From assembly GCA_902569405.1 (NCBI GenBank), contig CACFTX010000001.1, positions 248,001 through 312,000 on the forward strand: a stretch of DNA of 64,000 nucleotides, read 5' to 3'. Numbering within the stretch: the first letter of the stretch is position 1; every line of letters starts with the position of its first letter. Positions 19,016 to 26,807 of the stretch are shown here, in pieces. The stretch comes from an uncultured Pelagibacteraceae bacterium. GTDB taxonomy: Bacteria; Pseudomonadota; Alphaproteobacteria; Pelagibacterales; Pelagibacteraceae. The notes under the pieces are model-generated. The model saw only the letters and a list, made by a program, of their open reading frames with translations. It was not told where the DNA came from and did no database searches. The position numbers and the translations under genes were made by a program.

Positions 19016-19546
19016 ATGAAATTTTATTCAACTAAATTTAAAGATTTAAAAATCATAAAATTAAAAAGATTTAATGACTTTAGGGGTGATAATATAAAAA
19101 TTTTTAACAAGAAATATAAAAAATTTAACTTCAATTTTTTTGAGTCCTACGTCAGTATATCCAAAAAAGGATCTGTTAGAGGGCTGCATGGACAATTAGG
19201 AAAATTTTCTCAATCAAAACTAATTTATTGTATTAAAGGTAAAGTATTAGATATTGCAATAGATCTAAGAAAAAATTCTAAAACTTATGGCAATATATTT
19301 AAAAAAAAAATTAGCTCAAAAAATATGACTGCTATTTTAATTCCAGGAGGTTTTGTACATGGATTAGTTGCTTTAGAAAATAATACAATTTTAGTGAATT
19401 TTAACTCTAAAGATTATAATCCAAAAAAGGAGTTTGGTATTAATATTAAATCAATAAATTTAAAGCTTCCTAAAGTTAAATTGCACATTTCAAAAAAGGA
19501 TAAAAAACTAATGGGACTTACAGATTATATAAGCAACCAAAAATGA
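19016..19546 (+). CDS. rfbC: dTDP-4-dehydrorhamnose 3,5-epimerase-like (cupin) protein
   Basis: RFNDFRGDNIKIF, SISKKGSVRGLHGQLG, KLIYCIKGKVLDIAIDLRKNSKTYG, ILIPGGFVHGL. Confidence 0.88.
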   Translation: MKFYSTKFKDLKIIKLKRFNDFRGDNIKIFNKKYKKFNFNFFESYVSISKKGSVRGLHGQLGKFSQSKLIYCIKGKVLDIAIDLRKNSKTYGNIFKKKISSKNMTAILIPGGFVHGLVALENNTILVNFNSKDYNPKKEFGINIKSINLKLPKVKLHISKKDKKLMGLTDYISNQK

Positions 19547-20391
19547 AAATAGCAATAATAGGATCATCAGGTTTTATTGGAAAAAATTTAAGTTTTTTTT
19601 TAAAAAAAAATAACCCTAACAAAGTTTTTTTACTATCATCGTACACTCTTAATAAAAACAATTGGATAGAAAAAATAATCAGAGAAATTCGGAAAATTCA
19701 ACCAAACATTATTATCAATTGTGCTGCAAATCAAAATTTAAATAACTCTAAAAAGAATTTAATTGATTTAATTAATTCTAATTTATATTCAAATGTTATG
19801 TTTCTTAATGAAGCTATAAGAAATAAAAAATTTATGGGTTATATTACTTTTGGTACTAAATGGGAACTTGGTGATAGTAAATTATCAAAACCCCTAAATT
19901 TTTATGCCGCAACAAAGCAAGCTAATGATAGTTTCTTTAAATACTTTTCAAATAAAAAAATTTCAATTATATCACTCAAAATTTTTGACACATACGGACC
20001 CAATGATAAAAGGAAAAAATTCTTAAATGACTTGTTGAAAAGTTACAAAAATAACAAACTTCTAAAAATTACACAAGGAAAACAGTTCTTAGACTATGTT
20101 CATGTAAATGATATTTGTTTCTTAGTAAATAAAATTATAAATGATATTAAATCAAAAAAATTAAAAGGTTATAATTCATTTACTGTAAGTTCAATGAAAC
20201 CAATTAGACTAATTAATTTGGTTAAAAAATTAAATAAAATACTAAATAAAAATTTAAAAATTGCAGTTGGAAAAAAAAAGTACCGTCAGAATCAATCTAA
20301 AAATAAAGTAAATAGAATATTTAATTATCCTAAATGGAAACCAAAGCATAAACTATTTAAGGAATTAAAAATAATTTTTGATAAAGGATGA
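19543..20391 (+). CDS. NAD-dependent epimerase/dehydratase (NDP-sugar reductase-like)
   Basis: IAIIGSSGFIGKNL Rossmann motif; YAATKQAN (YxxxK); KIFDTYGPND; LDYVHVNDI. Confidence 0.85.
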   Translation: MKIAIIGSSGFIGKNLSFFLKKNNPNKVFLLSSYTLNKNNWIEKIIREIRKIQPNIIINCAANQNLNNSKKNLIDLINSNLYSNVMFLNEAIRNKKFMGYITFGTKWELGDSKLSKPLNFYAATKQANDSFFKYFSNKKISIISLKIFDTYGPNDKRKKFLNDLLKSYKNNKLLKITQGKQFLDYVHVNDICFLVNKIINDIKSKKLKGYNSFTVSSMKPIRLINLVKKLNKILNKNLKIAVGKKKYRQNQSKNKVNRIFNYPKWKPKHKLFKELKIIFDKG

Positions 20392-21458
20392 ACATGGATT
20401 TTAGTAATTATTCTAAATTTTTTAAAAATAAAAAAATATTAATAACTGGTAATACTGGTTTTGTAGGATCGTATTTGTCTTTAACACTTAATTTGATGAA
20501 TGCTAAAGTGTTAGGGTATTCGTTAAAAAAAAAAAATACTGATTACATCTCAAATACAAAAGATTATAAAAAAAAAATCAAAACTATTTATGATGATATA
20601 AAAAATATTGAAAATCATGAGAAAAAAATAAAAATGTTTAAGCCTGAAATGGTTATACATTTGGCCTCTCAGCCATTGGTTTCAGAGTCATATTTGAATA
20701 CAAAAAAAACTTATGAAACTAATTTAATGGGAACAGTAAAATTACTTGAACTTGCAAAAAAAATTAAATCAATAAAAAATATTTTAATATTCACCTCAGA
20801 TAAAGTTTATAAAAATTTCGAAAAGAATAATTTAAACGAAAATTCACCATTGGGTGGTGAAGATCCATATAGCTCTAGTAAATCAGCGCAAGATATAATT
20901 TCAAATAGTTATAAATTTTCATTCTTAGAAAAGAAGAAAAATATTTTTATTGTAAGAGCTGGAAATATAATTGGTGGAGGTGATTGGGAGAAAACAAGAC
21001 TAATACCTGATTTATTTATATCTAATCACAAAAAAAAAAATATTTTATTAAGAAACCCTAATGCAACGCGACCGTGGCAACACATATTAGATGTCACAGA
21101 AGGAATTTTAAAATTAATTCTAGTTAAAGGAAAAAAAATTTCCAGAAAAACTCTCATATATAATATTGGTCCAAGAAAAAATAAAAATTTAAATGTAAAA
21201 AATTTAATTAAAAAATTTATTAGTAAATCTGAAATATTAAAGATTTCTTATAATTCAAAAAAAATCGGCTTTCGCGAAAGTAAATTTTTAAATCTATCTA
21301 GTGATTTGATTATGAAAGATATTAAATGGTCACCCAAATTAACTTTAAACGACGCAATAAAATTAACTTCTGATTGGTATTCATATTTCTTTACTAAAAG
21401 GAAAGAAATACTTAATTTCACAGAAAAACAAATTAAATTTTTTTTTAAAAAAAATTAA
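20388..21458 (+). CDS. rfbG: CDP-glucose 4,6-dehydratase
   Basis: KKILITGNTGFVGSYLSL, PEMVIHLASQPLVSESY, DPYSSSKSAQD, AGNIIGGGDWEKTRLIPD, RPWQHILDVTEGI. Confidence 0.93.
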   Translation: MNMDFSNYSKFFKNKKILITGNTGFVGSYLSLTLNLMNAKVLGYSLKKKNTDYISNTKDYKKKIKTIYDDIKNIENHEKKIKMFKPEMVIHLASQPLVSESYLNTKKTYETNLMGTVKLLELAKKIKSIKNILIFTSDKVYKNFEKNNLNENSPLGGEDPYSSSKSAQDIISNSYKFSFLEKKKNIFIVRAGNIIGGGDWEKTRLIPDLFISNHKKKNILLRNPNATRPWQHILDVTEGILKLILVKGKKISRKTLIYNIGPRKNKNLNVKNLIKKFISKSEILKISYNSKKIGFRESKFLNLSSDLIMKDIKWSPKLTLNDAIKLTSDWYSYFFTKRKEILNFTEKQIKFFFKKN

Positions 21459-21476
21459 CATTGATTTTATTAATGA

Positions 21477-21552
21477 TGGTGCCCCCGCACGGATTCGAAC
21501 CGCGGACCTATTGATTACAAATCAATTGCTCTACCAACTGAGCTACAAGGGC
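21477..21552 (-). tRNA. tRNA-Thr (anticodon UGU), CCA encoded
   Basis: Reverse complement gcccttgtagctcagttggtagagcaattgatttgtaatcaataggtccgcggttcgaatccgtgcgggggcacca; anticodon TGT. Confidence 0.95.
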
Positions 21553-21585
21553 ATAATTAGGTTTTATAAATTATTTAATTACTAA

Positions 21586-22326
21586 TCAAGTTTTTTTTAA
21601 AACATTTAAATGATGAAATGCTATAGCCGCACTATTTGATATATTTAGACTTTCAACGTTGCTATTTATATTTATCTTAACAAAAAAGTCTGCATATTTT
21701 GCTGTATGATGTCTCATTCCAAAACCTTCAGAACCAAAAAGAAGTATATTATTTCCCTTCCATTGTATTTCTGTAAAATCTTTTTTTGCATTTGAATCAA
21801 ATGCATAAACCCAAAAGTTTTTTTCTTTTAAATTTTTTAAAGTAGAATTTATATTTGAAACTTGAAATATATTTAAATGTTCAATACATCCACTTGCCGA
21901 TTTGTACATTAATTTGCTTTTGCTTGGAAAATGTCTATCTTTTACTATCAAACCATCTATTTTAAATGATGCGGCGCTTCTAATGAGAGAACCAATATTT
22001 CTAGGATCGGTAACTTCATCAAGACACACTAATGTAATATTATTTTTATTTTTTACAAATTCTTTTAGTAGTGGTTGATCCAACTCTTCGATTTCAGCAA
22101 CATAACCTTGATGAGATATTTGATCTTTTGTTGTATAATTATCTAGTTCTTTTTTAGTCTTAAAATAAACTTTTACATTTTGTAGAATGTTTTTTTTTTG
22201 ATTTTTTCTATGGATATTTTTTTTACTTTCTTCTGTTAAAAATACTCTTAAAACTTTTCTGTAAGGGTTTCTAAGAGCTTCTATTACTGCATGCTGACCA
22301 ACAATATAAAATGGTGTTTTATTCAT
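21586..22326 (-). CDS. rlmB: TrmH-family 23S rRNA 2'-O-methyltransferase (RlmB-like)
   Basis: YIVGQHAVIEALRNP, VCLDEVTDPRNIGSLIRSAASF, ILLFGSEGFGMRHHT, SLNISNSAAIAFHHL. Confidence 0.92.
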   Translation of the reverse strand: MNKTPFYIVGQHAVIEALRNPYRKVLRVFLTEESKKNIHRKNQKKNILQNVKVYFKTKKELDNYTTKDQISHQGYVAEIEELDQPLLKEFVKNKNNITLVCLDEVTDPRNIGSLIRSAASFKIDGLIVKDRHFPSKSKLMYKSASGCIEHLNIFQVSNINSTLKNLKEKNFWVYAFDSNAKKDFTEIQWKGNNILLFGSEGFGMRHHTAKYADFFVKININSNVESLNISNSAAIAFHHLNVLKKT

Positions 22327-22379
22327 AGTTATTATGAGTTTTATACGTATTTTCTCGTATTTTCCCAGTAAATCTCATA

Positions 22380-22407
22380 TTGCAATTGCACAATAAAAAT
22401 ATATAAA
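22380..22407 (+). promoter_or_regulatory. candidate sigma70-type promoter for tRNA-Tyr/tRNA-Gly/tuf
   Basis: TTGCAA (22380-22385), 16-bp spacer, TATAAA (22402-22407), about 50 bp before tRNA-Tyr. Confidence 0.5.
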
Positions 22408-22459
22408 ACGCTTGTTGTTTGAAGCTTTATTGAACTAGGGGACACTTCCCCAAAAAGGA

Positions 22460-22545
22460 GGAGGGGTTCCAGAGCGGTCAAATGGGGCGGGCTGTAAACC
22501 CGTTGACTTCGGTCTTCGAAAGTTCGAATCTTTCCCCCTCCACCA
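22460..22545 (+). tRNA. tRNA-Tyr (anticodon GUA), CCA encoded
   Basis: Acceptor GGAGGGG/CCCCTCC, loop CTGTAAA (GTA), long variable arm, T-arm GTTCGAATC. Confidence 0.95.
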
Positions 22546-22591
22546 TTTCGATAATTTTTTTAATGACAATGGAGTGAAACTCTTGGGTGTT

Positions 22592-22665
22592 GCGGGTGTA
22601 GTTCAATGGTAGAACGCTAGCCTTCCAAGCTGGATGTAAGGGTTCGATTCCCTTTACCCGCTCCA
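22592..22665 (+). tRNA. tRNA-Gly (anticodon UCC), CCA encoded
   Basis: GCGGGTGTAGTTCAATGGTAGAACGCTAGCCTTCCAAGCTGGATGTAAGGGTTCGATTCCCTTTACCCGCTCCA. Confidence 0.95.
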
Positions 22666-22718
22666 AGAAGCAAGAATGAGATTATTAATAAAAAACAAAA
22701 AACTGAGGTAAAAAAGTA

Positions 22719-23909
22719 ATGTCGAAGGAAAAATTTGTAAGAAATAAACCGCATTGTAACATTGGTACAATCGGCCACGTAGATCATGGAAAAACAACTT
22801 TAACTGCAGCTATAACAAAAGTTCTAGCTGAAGCAGGAGGTGCAAAGTTTGTTGCTTATGATCAAATAGATAAAGCTCCAGAAGAAAAGGAGAGAGGAAT
22901 TACTATATCAACTGCACACGTTGAGTATGAAACAGAAAAAAGACACTATGCCCACGTAGATTGTCCTGGTCACGCTGATTATGTTAAAAACATGATTACA
23001 GGAGCAGCACAAATGGATGGAGCGATCCTTGTGGTTAATGCAGCTGATGGACCTATGCCACAAACTAGAGAGCATATTCTATTAGCTAGACAAGTTGGTG
23101 TGCCTGCTATTGTAGTTTTTTTAAATAAAGTAGATCAAGTTAAAGACAAAGAATTGATAGACTTGGTTGAAGAAGAAATAAGAGAACTATTAACTTCATA
23201 TAAATTTCCTGGCGATAAAACTCCGATAGTTAAAGGTTCAGCTTTAGCTGCTGTAGAAGGGAAAGATGAAGCTTTAGGAAAAAATGCAATTATGGAATTG
23301 ATGAAAGCTGTTGACGAGCATATTCCTCAACCAGACAGACCTAAAGACAAACCTTTCTTGATGCCAGTTGAAGATGTTTTTTCAATTTCAGGAAGAGGTA
23401 CCGTTGTTACAGGTAGAGTAGAGTCGGGTGTAATTAAAACTGGTGAAGAGATTGAAATAGTAGGTATTAGAGATACAAAAAAATCTGTTTGTACAGGTGT
23501 TGAAATGTTTAGAAAGCTTCTAGACACTGGAGAAGCCGGCGATAATATCGGTGCATTATTAAGAGGTGTAGAAAGAACAGATGTTGAAAGAGGACAAGTT
23601 CTTTGTAAGCCTGGATCAGTAACACCACACACTAAGTTTGAAGCTCAAGCGTATGTTTTAAAAAAAGAAGAGGGTGGACGACACACTCCTTTCTTTACTA
23701 AATATAGACCACAGTTTTACTTCAGAACAACAGATGTTACTGGAGAGGTTGAGTTACCTTCAGGAACTGAAATGGTAATGCCTGGAGATGATGCTAAATT
23801 TACTGTAAAATTAATTACACCAATTGCTATGAGTGAAAAATTAAATTTTGCAATTCGTGAAGGTGGTAGAACGGTAGGAGCTGGCGTAGTAACAAAAATT
23901 ATAGAGTAA
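22719..23909 (+). CDS. tuf: translation elongation factor Tu
   Basis: [24 protein letters not shown]; full-length 396 aa EF-Tu. Confidence 0.99.
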   Translation: MSKEKFVRNKPHCNIGTIGHVDHGKTTLTAAITKVLAEAGGAKFVAYDQIDKAPEEKERGITISTAHVEYETEKRHYAHVDCPGHADYVKNMITGAAQMDGAILVVNAADGPMPQTREHILLARQVGVPAIVVFLNKVDQVKDKELIDLVEEEIRELLTSYKFPGDKTPIVKGSALAAVEGKDEALGKNAIMELMKAVDEHIPQPDRPKDKPFLMPVEDVFSISGRGTVVTGRVESGVIKTGEEIEIVGIRDTKKSVCTGVEMFRKLLDTGEAGDNIGALLRGVERTDVERGQVLCKPGSVTPHTKFEAQAYVLKKEEGGRHTPFFTKYRPQFYFRTTDVTGEVELPSGTEMVMPGDDAKFTVKLITPIAMSEKLNFAIREGGRTVGAGVVTKIIE

Positions 23910-23917
23910 ACTTCTAT

Positions 23918-23993
23918 AGGAGTGTAGCTCAATTGGTAGAGCGCCGGTCTCCAAAACCGGAGGCTGAGGGTTCGAGTCCCTCCGCTCCTGCCA
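23918..23993 (+). tRNA. tRNA-Trp (anticodon CCA), 3' CCA encoded
   Basis: AGGAGTGTAGCTCAATTGGTAGAGCGCCGGTCTCCAAAACCGGAGGCTGAGGGTTCGAGTCCCTCCGCTCCTGCCA. Confidence 0.95.
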
Positions 23994-24008
23994 ATAAATA
24001 AAAATATT

Positions 24009-24200
24009 ATGAAAAACCCTTTTAAATTTATTCAAGAAGTAAAACAGGAAGCTTTTAAAGTAGCATGGCCTACTGGCAAAGAAACATTACAAGGAACTTT
24101 AATGGTTGTTGTTATGGCAATTATAGCTGCATTGTTTTTTTTACTTTTAGATCAAATCTTAAAATTTTTTTTAGAATTATTGTTAAAAGTGAGTTTTTAA
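24009..24200 (+). CDS. secE: preprotein translocase subunit SecE
   Basis: 63 aa; FIQEVKQEAFKVAWPTGKETLQGTLMVVVM plus one TM; precedes nusG. Confidence 0.95.
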   Translation: MKNPFKFIQEVKQEAFKVAWPTGKETLQGTLMVVVMAIIAALFFLLLDQILKFFLELLLKVSF

Positions 24201-24730
24201 TGAAAAATTGGTATATTGTTCAGTCTCATTCAAGTTTCGAAAATAAAGTTGCTAGTCTAATCAAAGAAGAGGCAAATAAAGCTAAAATTTCAGATAAAAT
24301 TGAAGAAATTATAGTTCCCACACATGATGTAACCGAAGTTAAAAGAGGAAAACGAGTACAAAGAAAAAAAAAATATTTCCCAGGGTATATCTTAATTAAA
24401 AGCGAAATGGATAATGGTATTTATCACATGATAAAAAATATTAAAAGAGTAAGTGGTTTTTTGGGATCAAAAGGTATACCAGTTCCAGTTTCTGATAAAG
24501 AGATTGAGAAAATTTTGGGTCAAATTAAAGATGGTGTTGCTCAACCAAAATCTGGTATAGAATATAGTGTAGGAGAAAAAGTCCAAGTTATAGATGGACC
24601 ATTTGCATCTTTTAGTGGATTAGTAGAAGGTGTTGATGAAGAAAAATCTAGACTAAAGGTTTCGGTTTCTATCTTTGGTAGACCAACACCAGTAGATTTA
24701 GAATTTAACCAAGTGGAGAAAGTAAGTTAA
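24200..24730 (+). CDS. nusG: transcription termination/antitermination factor NusG
   Basis: [61 protein letters not shown]; start taken at 24200. Confidence 0.97.
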   Translation: MKNWYIVQSHSSFENKVASLIKEEANKAKISDKIEEIIVPTHDVTEVKRGKRVQRKKKYFPGYILIKSEMDNGIYHMIKNIKRVSGFLGSKGIPVPVSDKEIEKILGQIKDGVAQPKSGIEYSVGEKVQVIDGPFASFSGLVEGVDEEKSRLKVSVSIFGRPTPVDLEFNQVEKVS

Positions 24731-25158
24731 TGGCAAAAAAAGAAATATCAGGATTTGTAAAATTACAAATTAAAGGTGGACAAGCTAATCCAGCCCCTCC
24801 CGTGGGACCTGCTCTTGGACAAAGAGGAATAAATATAATGGAATTTTGTAAAGCATTTAATGAAAAAACTAAAAATTTTATGGGCAAACCAGTACCTGTG
24901 ATTATTACAGTTTATAAAGACAAAAAATTTGATTTTATTATAAAATCACCGCCTGCTTCTCACTTTATAAAAGAAGCTGCTAAATTAAAAGGGGGATCAC
25001 AAGAACCCGGAAGACAAATAGTTGCATCAATAACAAAAAAACAAGCAGAAGAAATAGCTAAAAAAAAAATGGCTGATTTGAATGCTCATGATTTGGAAGA
25101 AGCAGTTAAGATTATTGCCGGATCAGCAAGATCAATGGGTATAGAGGTTAAAGAATAA
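24730..25158 (+). CDS. rplK: 50S ribosomal protein L11
   Basis: [34 protein letters not shown]. Confidence 0.98.
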   Translation: MAKKEISGFVKLQIKGGQANPAPPVGPALGQRGINIMEFCKAFNEKTKNFMGKPVPVIITVYKDKKFDFIIKSPPASHFIKEAAKLKGGSQEPGRQIVASITKKQAEEIAKKKMADLNAHDLEEAVKIIAGSARSMGIEVKE

Positions 25159-25847
25159 TGTCATCAAAAAGATTTAAAAAACTACCAACTAACACTTCTA
25201 ATTTACAACCGAGCTTATTAGAAAAAATTTTACCAGAAATTAAAAAAAATTGTACTACAAAGTTTGATGAGTCTATTGATTTAAACTTTCAAATAAATCA
25301 CAAGCAAAAAAAAAATGAAATTAATTTAAGAACTGTCGTGAATTTACCATCAGGAAGTGGAAAAAAAATAAAAGTTGCTGTAGTTTGTGAAGAAGTAAAA
25401 TCTAAAGATGCTAAAGATGCGGGCGCAGATATTGTTGGAGCCGATGATTTTATAGAAAAAATAAAAGGTGGAGATTTAAACTTTGATAAGTTAATTTGCA
25501 CACCTTCAATGATGTTAAAACTTTCAAAACTTGGTAAAATTTTAGGCCCAAAAGGATTAATGCCCAATCCAAAGTTAGGCTCAGTTACAGAAAATATTAA
25601 AAAAGCTGTAACAGAAGCTAAAACTGGACAAGTCGAAATTAAAAATGATAAAGACGGAAATATAGGTTTAAGTATAGGAAAAAAATCTTTCGCTGATGAC
25701 AAGCTTATTAAAAATTATAATGCAGTTATTGATGTTTTGGAAAAAGAAAAATCAAACAATACTGTTAAGGGTGACTTAATCAAAAATATTTTTATTACAT
25801 CTTCCATGGGTGTTTCATATAAAATTAAATTATCAAAAAATATTTAA
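25158..25847 (+). CDS. rplA: 50S ribosomal protein L1
   Basis: LGKILGPKGLMPNPKLGSVT. Confidence 0.98.
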   Translation: MSSKRFKKLPTNTSNLQPSLLEKILPEIKKNCTTKFDESIDLNFQINHKQKKNEINLRTVVNLPSGSGKKIKVAVVCEEVKSKDAKDAGADIVGADDFIEKIKGGDLNFDKLICTPSMMLKLSKLGKILGPKGLMPNPKLGSVTENIKKAVTEAKTGQVEIKNDKDGNIGLSIGKKSFADDKLIKNYNAVIDVLEKEKSNNTVKGDLIKNIFITSSMGVSYKIKLSKNI

Positions 25848-25849
25848 CT

Positions 25850-26359
25850 ATGATGAACAAAGAACAAAAACAAAATTATATAAAAGAGATGACAGCACAG
25901 TTCGAAAATAGTGAGGCTGTTCTTGTTACGCATTATCAAGGCTTAACTGTTAAACAGTTAGATGATTTAAGAAAAAAAATGCGAGAACATGGAATTAAAT
26001 TTAAAATTACAAAAAATAGAATTACAAAACTAGCACTGAAAAATTCTAAATGTAAAGATCTAACAGATTTATTTACAGGACCAACAGCGGTAGCTTTATC
26101 TGAGGACGCAATTACATCTGCTAAAATCTTAACTAAGTTTTCAAAAGAGAACGAGAATCTGAAAATTTTAGGTGGAATCATGGGAGAAGAAGTTTTAGAT
26201 GTAGCCGGAGTTGCAAATGTCGCAACTTTGCCTAGTCTAGATGAAGCAAGGGCCAAAATAGTAGGAATTTTACGTTCTCCTGCACAAAAAATTACAAGTA
26301 TTTTACTTGCACCAGCTTCAAAAATCGCTATTTTAGCGCTCGAAAAAAGTAAAAAATAA
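25850..26359 (+). CDS. rplJ: 50S ribosomal protein L10
   Basis: [35 protein letters not shown]. Confidence 0.97.
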   Translation: MMNKEQKQNYIKEMTAQFENSEAVLVTHYQGLTVKQLDDLRKKMREHGIKFKITKNRITKLALKNSKCKDLTDLFTGPTAVALSEDAITSAKILTKFSKENENLKILGGIMGEEVLDVAGVANVATLPSLDEARAKIVGILRSPAQKITSILLAPASKIAILALEKSKK

Positions 26360-26382
26360 ACCCTACAAATACACAAAATATT

Positions 26383-26754
26383 ATGGCAGACTTAAATAAA
26401 ATTATAGATGACTTATCAAGTTTAACTGTTGTAGAAGCAGCTGAACTATCAAAACAACTTGAAGAAAAATGGGGCGTTACAGCAGCAGCAGCTGTTGCGG
26501 CAGCACCTGCAGCTGGTGCTGGAGCAGCTCCAGCAGAAGAGAAAAGTGAGTTTACAATTATGCTTACTTCTTCAGGAGATAAAAAAATTAACGTAATAAA
26601 AGAAATTAGAGCGGTAACAGCTTTAGGATTAAAAGAAGCTAAAGATTTAGTAGAAGGTGCTCCTAAAGAAGTTAAATCTGGTGTGAATAAAAAAGAGGCA
26701 GAAGAAATTAAAGCCAAATTAGAAGCAGCAGGCGCAAAAGTAGAACTTAAGTAA
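26383..26754 (+). CDS. rplL: 50S ribosomal protein L7/L12
   Basis: Ala-rich hinge; [31 protein letters not shown]. Confidence 0.98.
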   Translation: MADLNKIIDDLSSLTVVEAAELSKQLEEKWGVTAAAAVAAAPAAGAGAAPAEEKSEFTIMLTSSGDKKINVIKEIRAVTALGLKEAKDLVEGAPKEVKSGVNKKEAEEIKAKLEAAGAKVELK

Positions 26755-26772
26755 ATTTAAAGAAAGAATTAG

Positions 26773-26797
26773 TTGCTGATTTTTTTTTAATCAGCAA
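26773..26797 (+). promoter_or_regulatory. perfect 9-bp hairpin in the rplL-rpoB gap (candidate attenuator/RNA-processing element)
   Basis: TTGCTGATT (26773-26781) / loop TTTTTTT / AATCAGCAA (26789-26797). Confidence 0.6.
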
Positions 26798-26807
26798 GAT
26801 TGTATAG

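Noticed and set aside
22478-22666. 62-aa minus-strand ORF over tRNA-Tyr and tRNA-Gly (MERVKGIEPLHPAWKASVLPLNYTRN...)
   Set aside because: Typical spurious translation of antisense tRNA sequence, a well-known database artefact
23841-24035. 64-aa minus-strand ORF (RRDSNPQPPVLETGALPIELHSY)
   Set aside because: Classic antisense-tRNA artefact peptide over tRNA-Trp
24065-24199. 45-aa N-terminal extension of the NusG ORF as given in the ORF track
   Set aside because: Overlaps secE in another frame; NusG homology starts at the ATG at 24200
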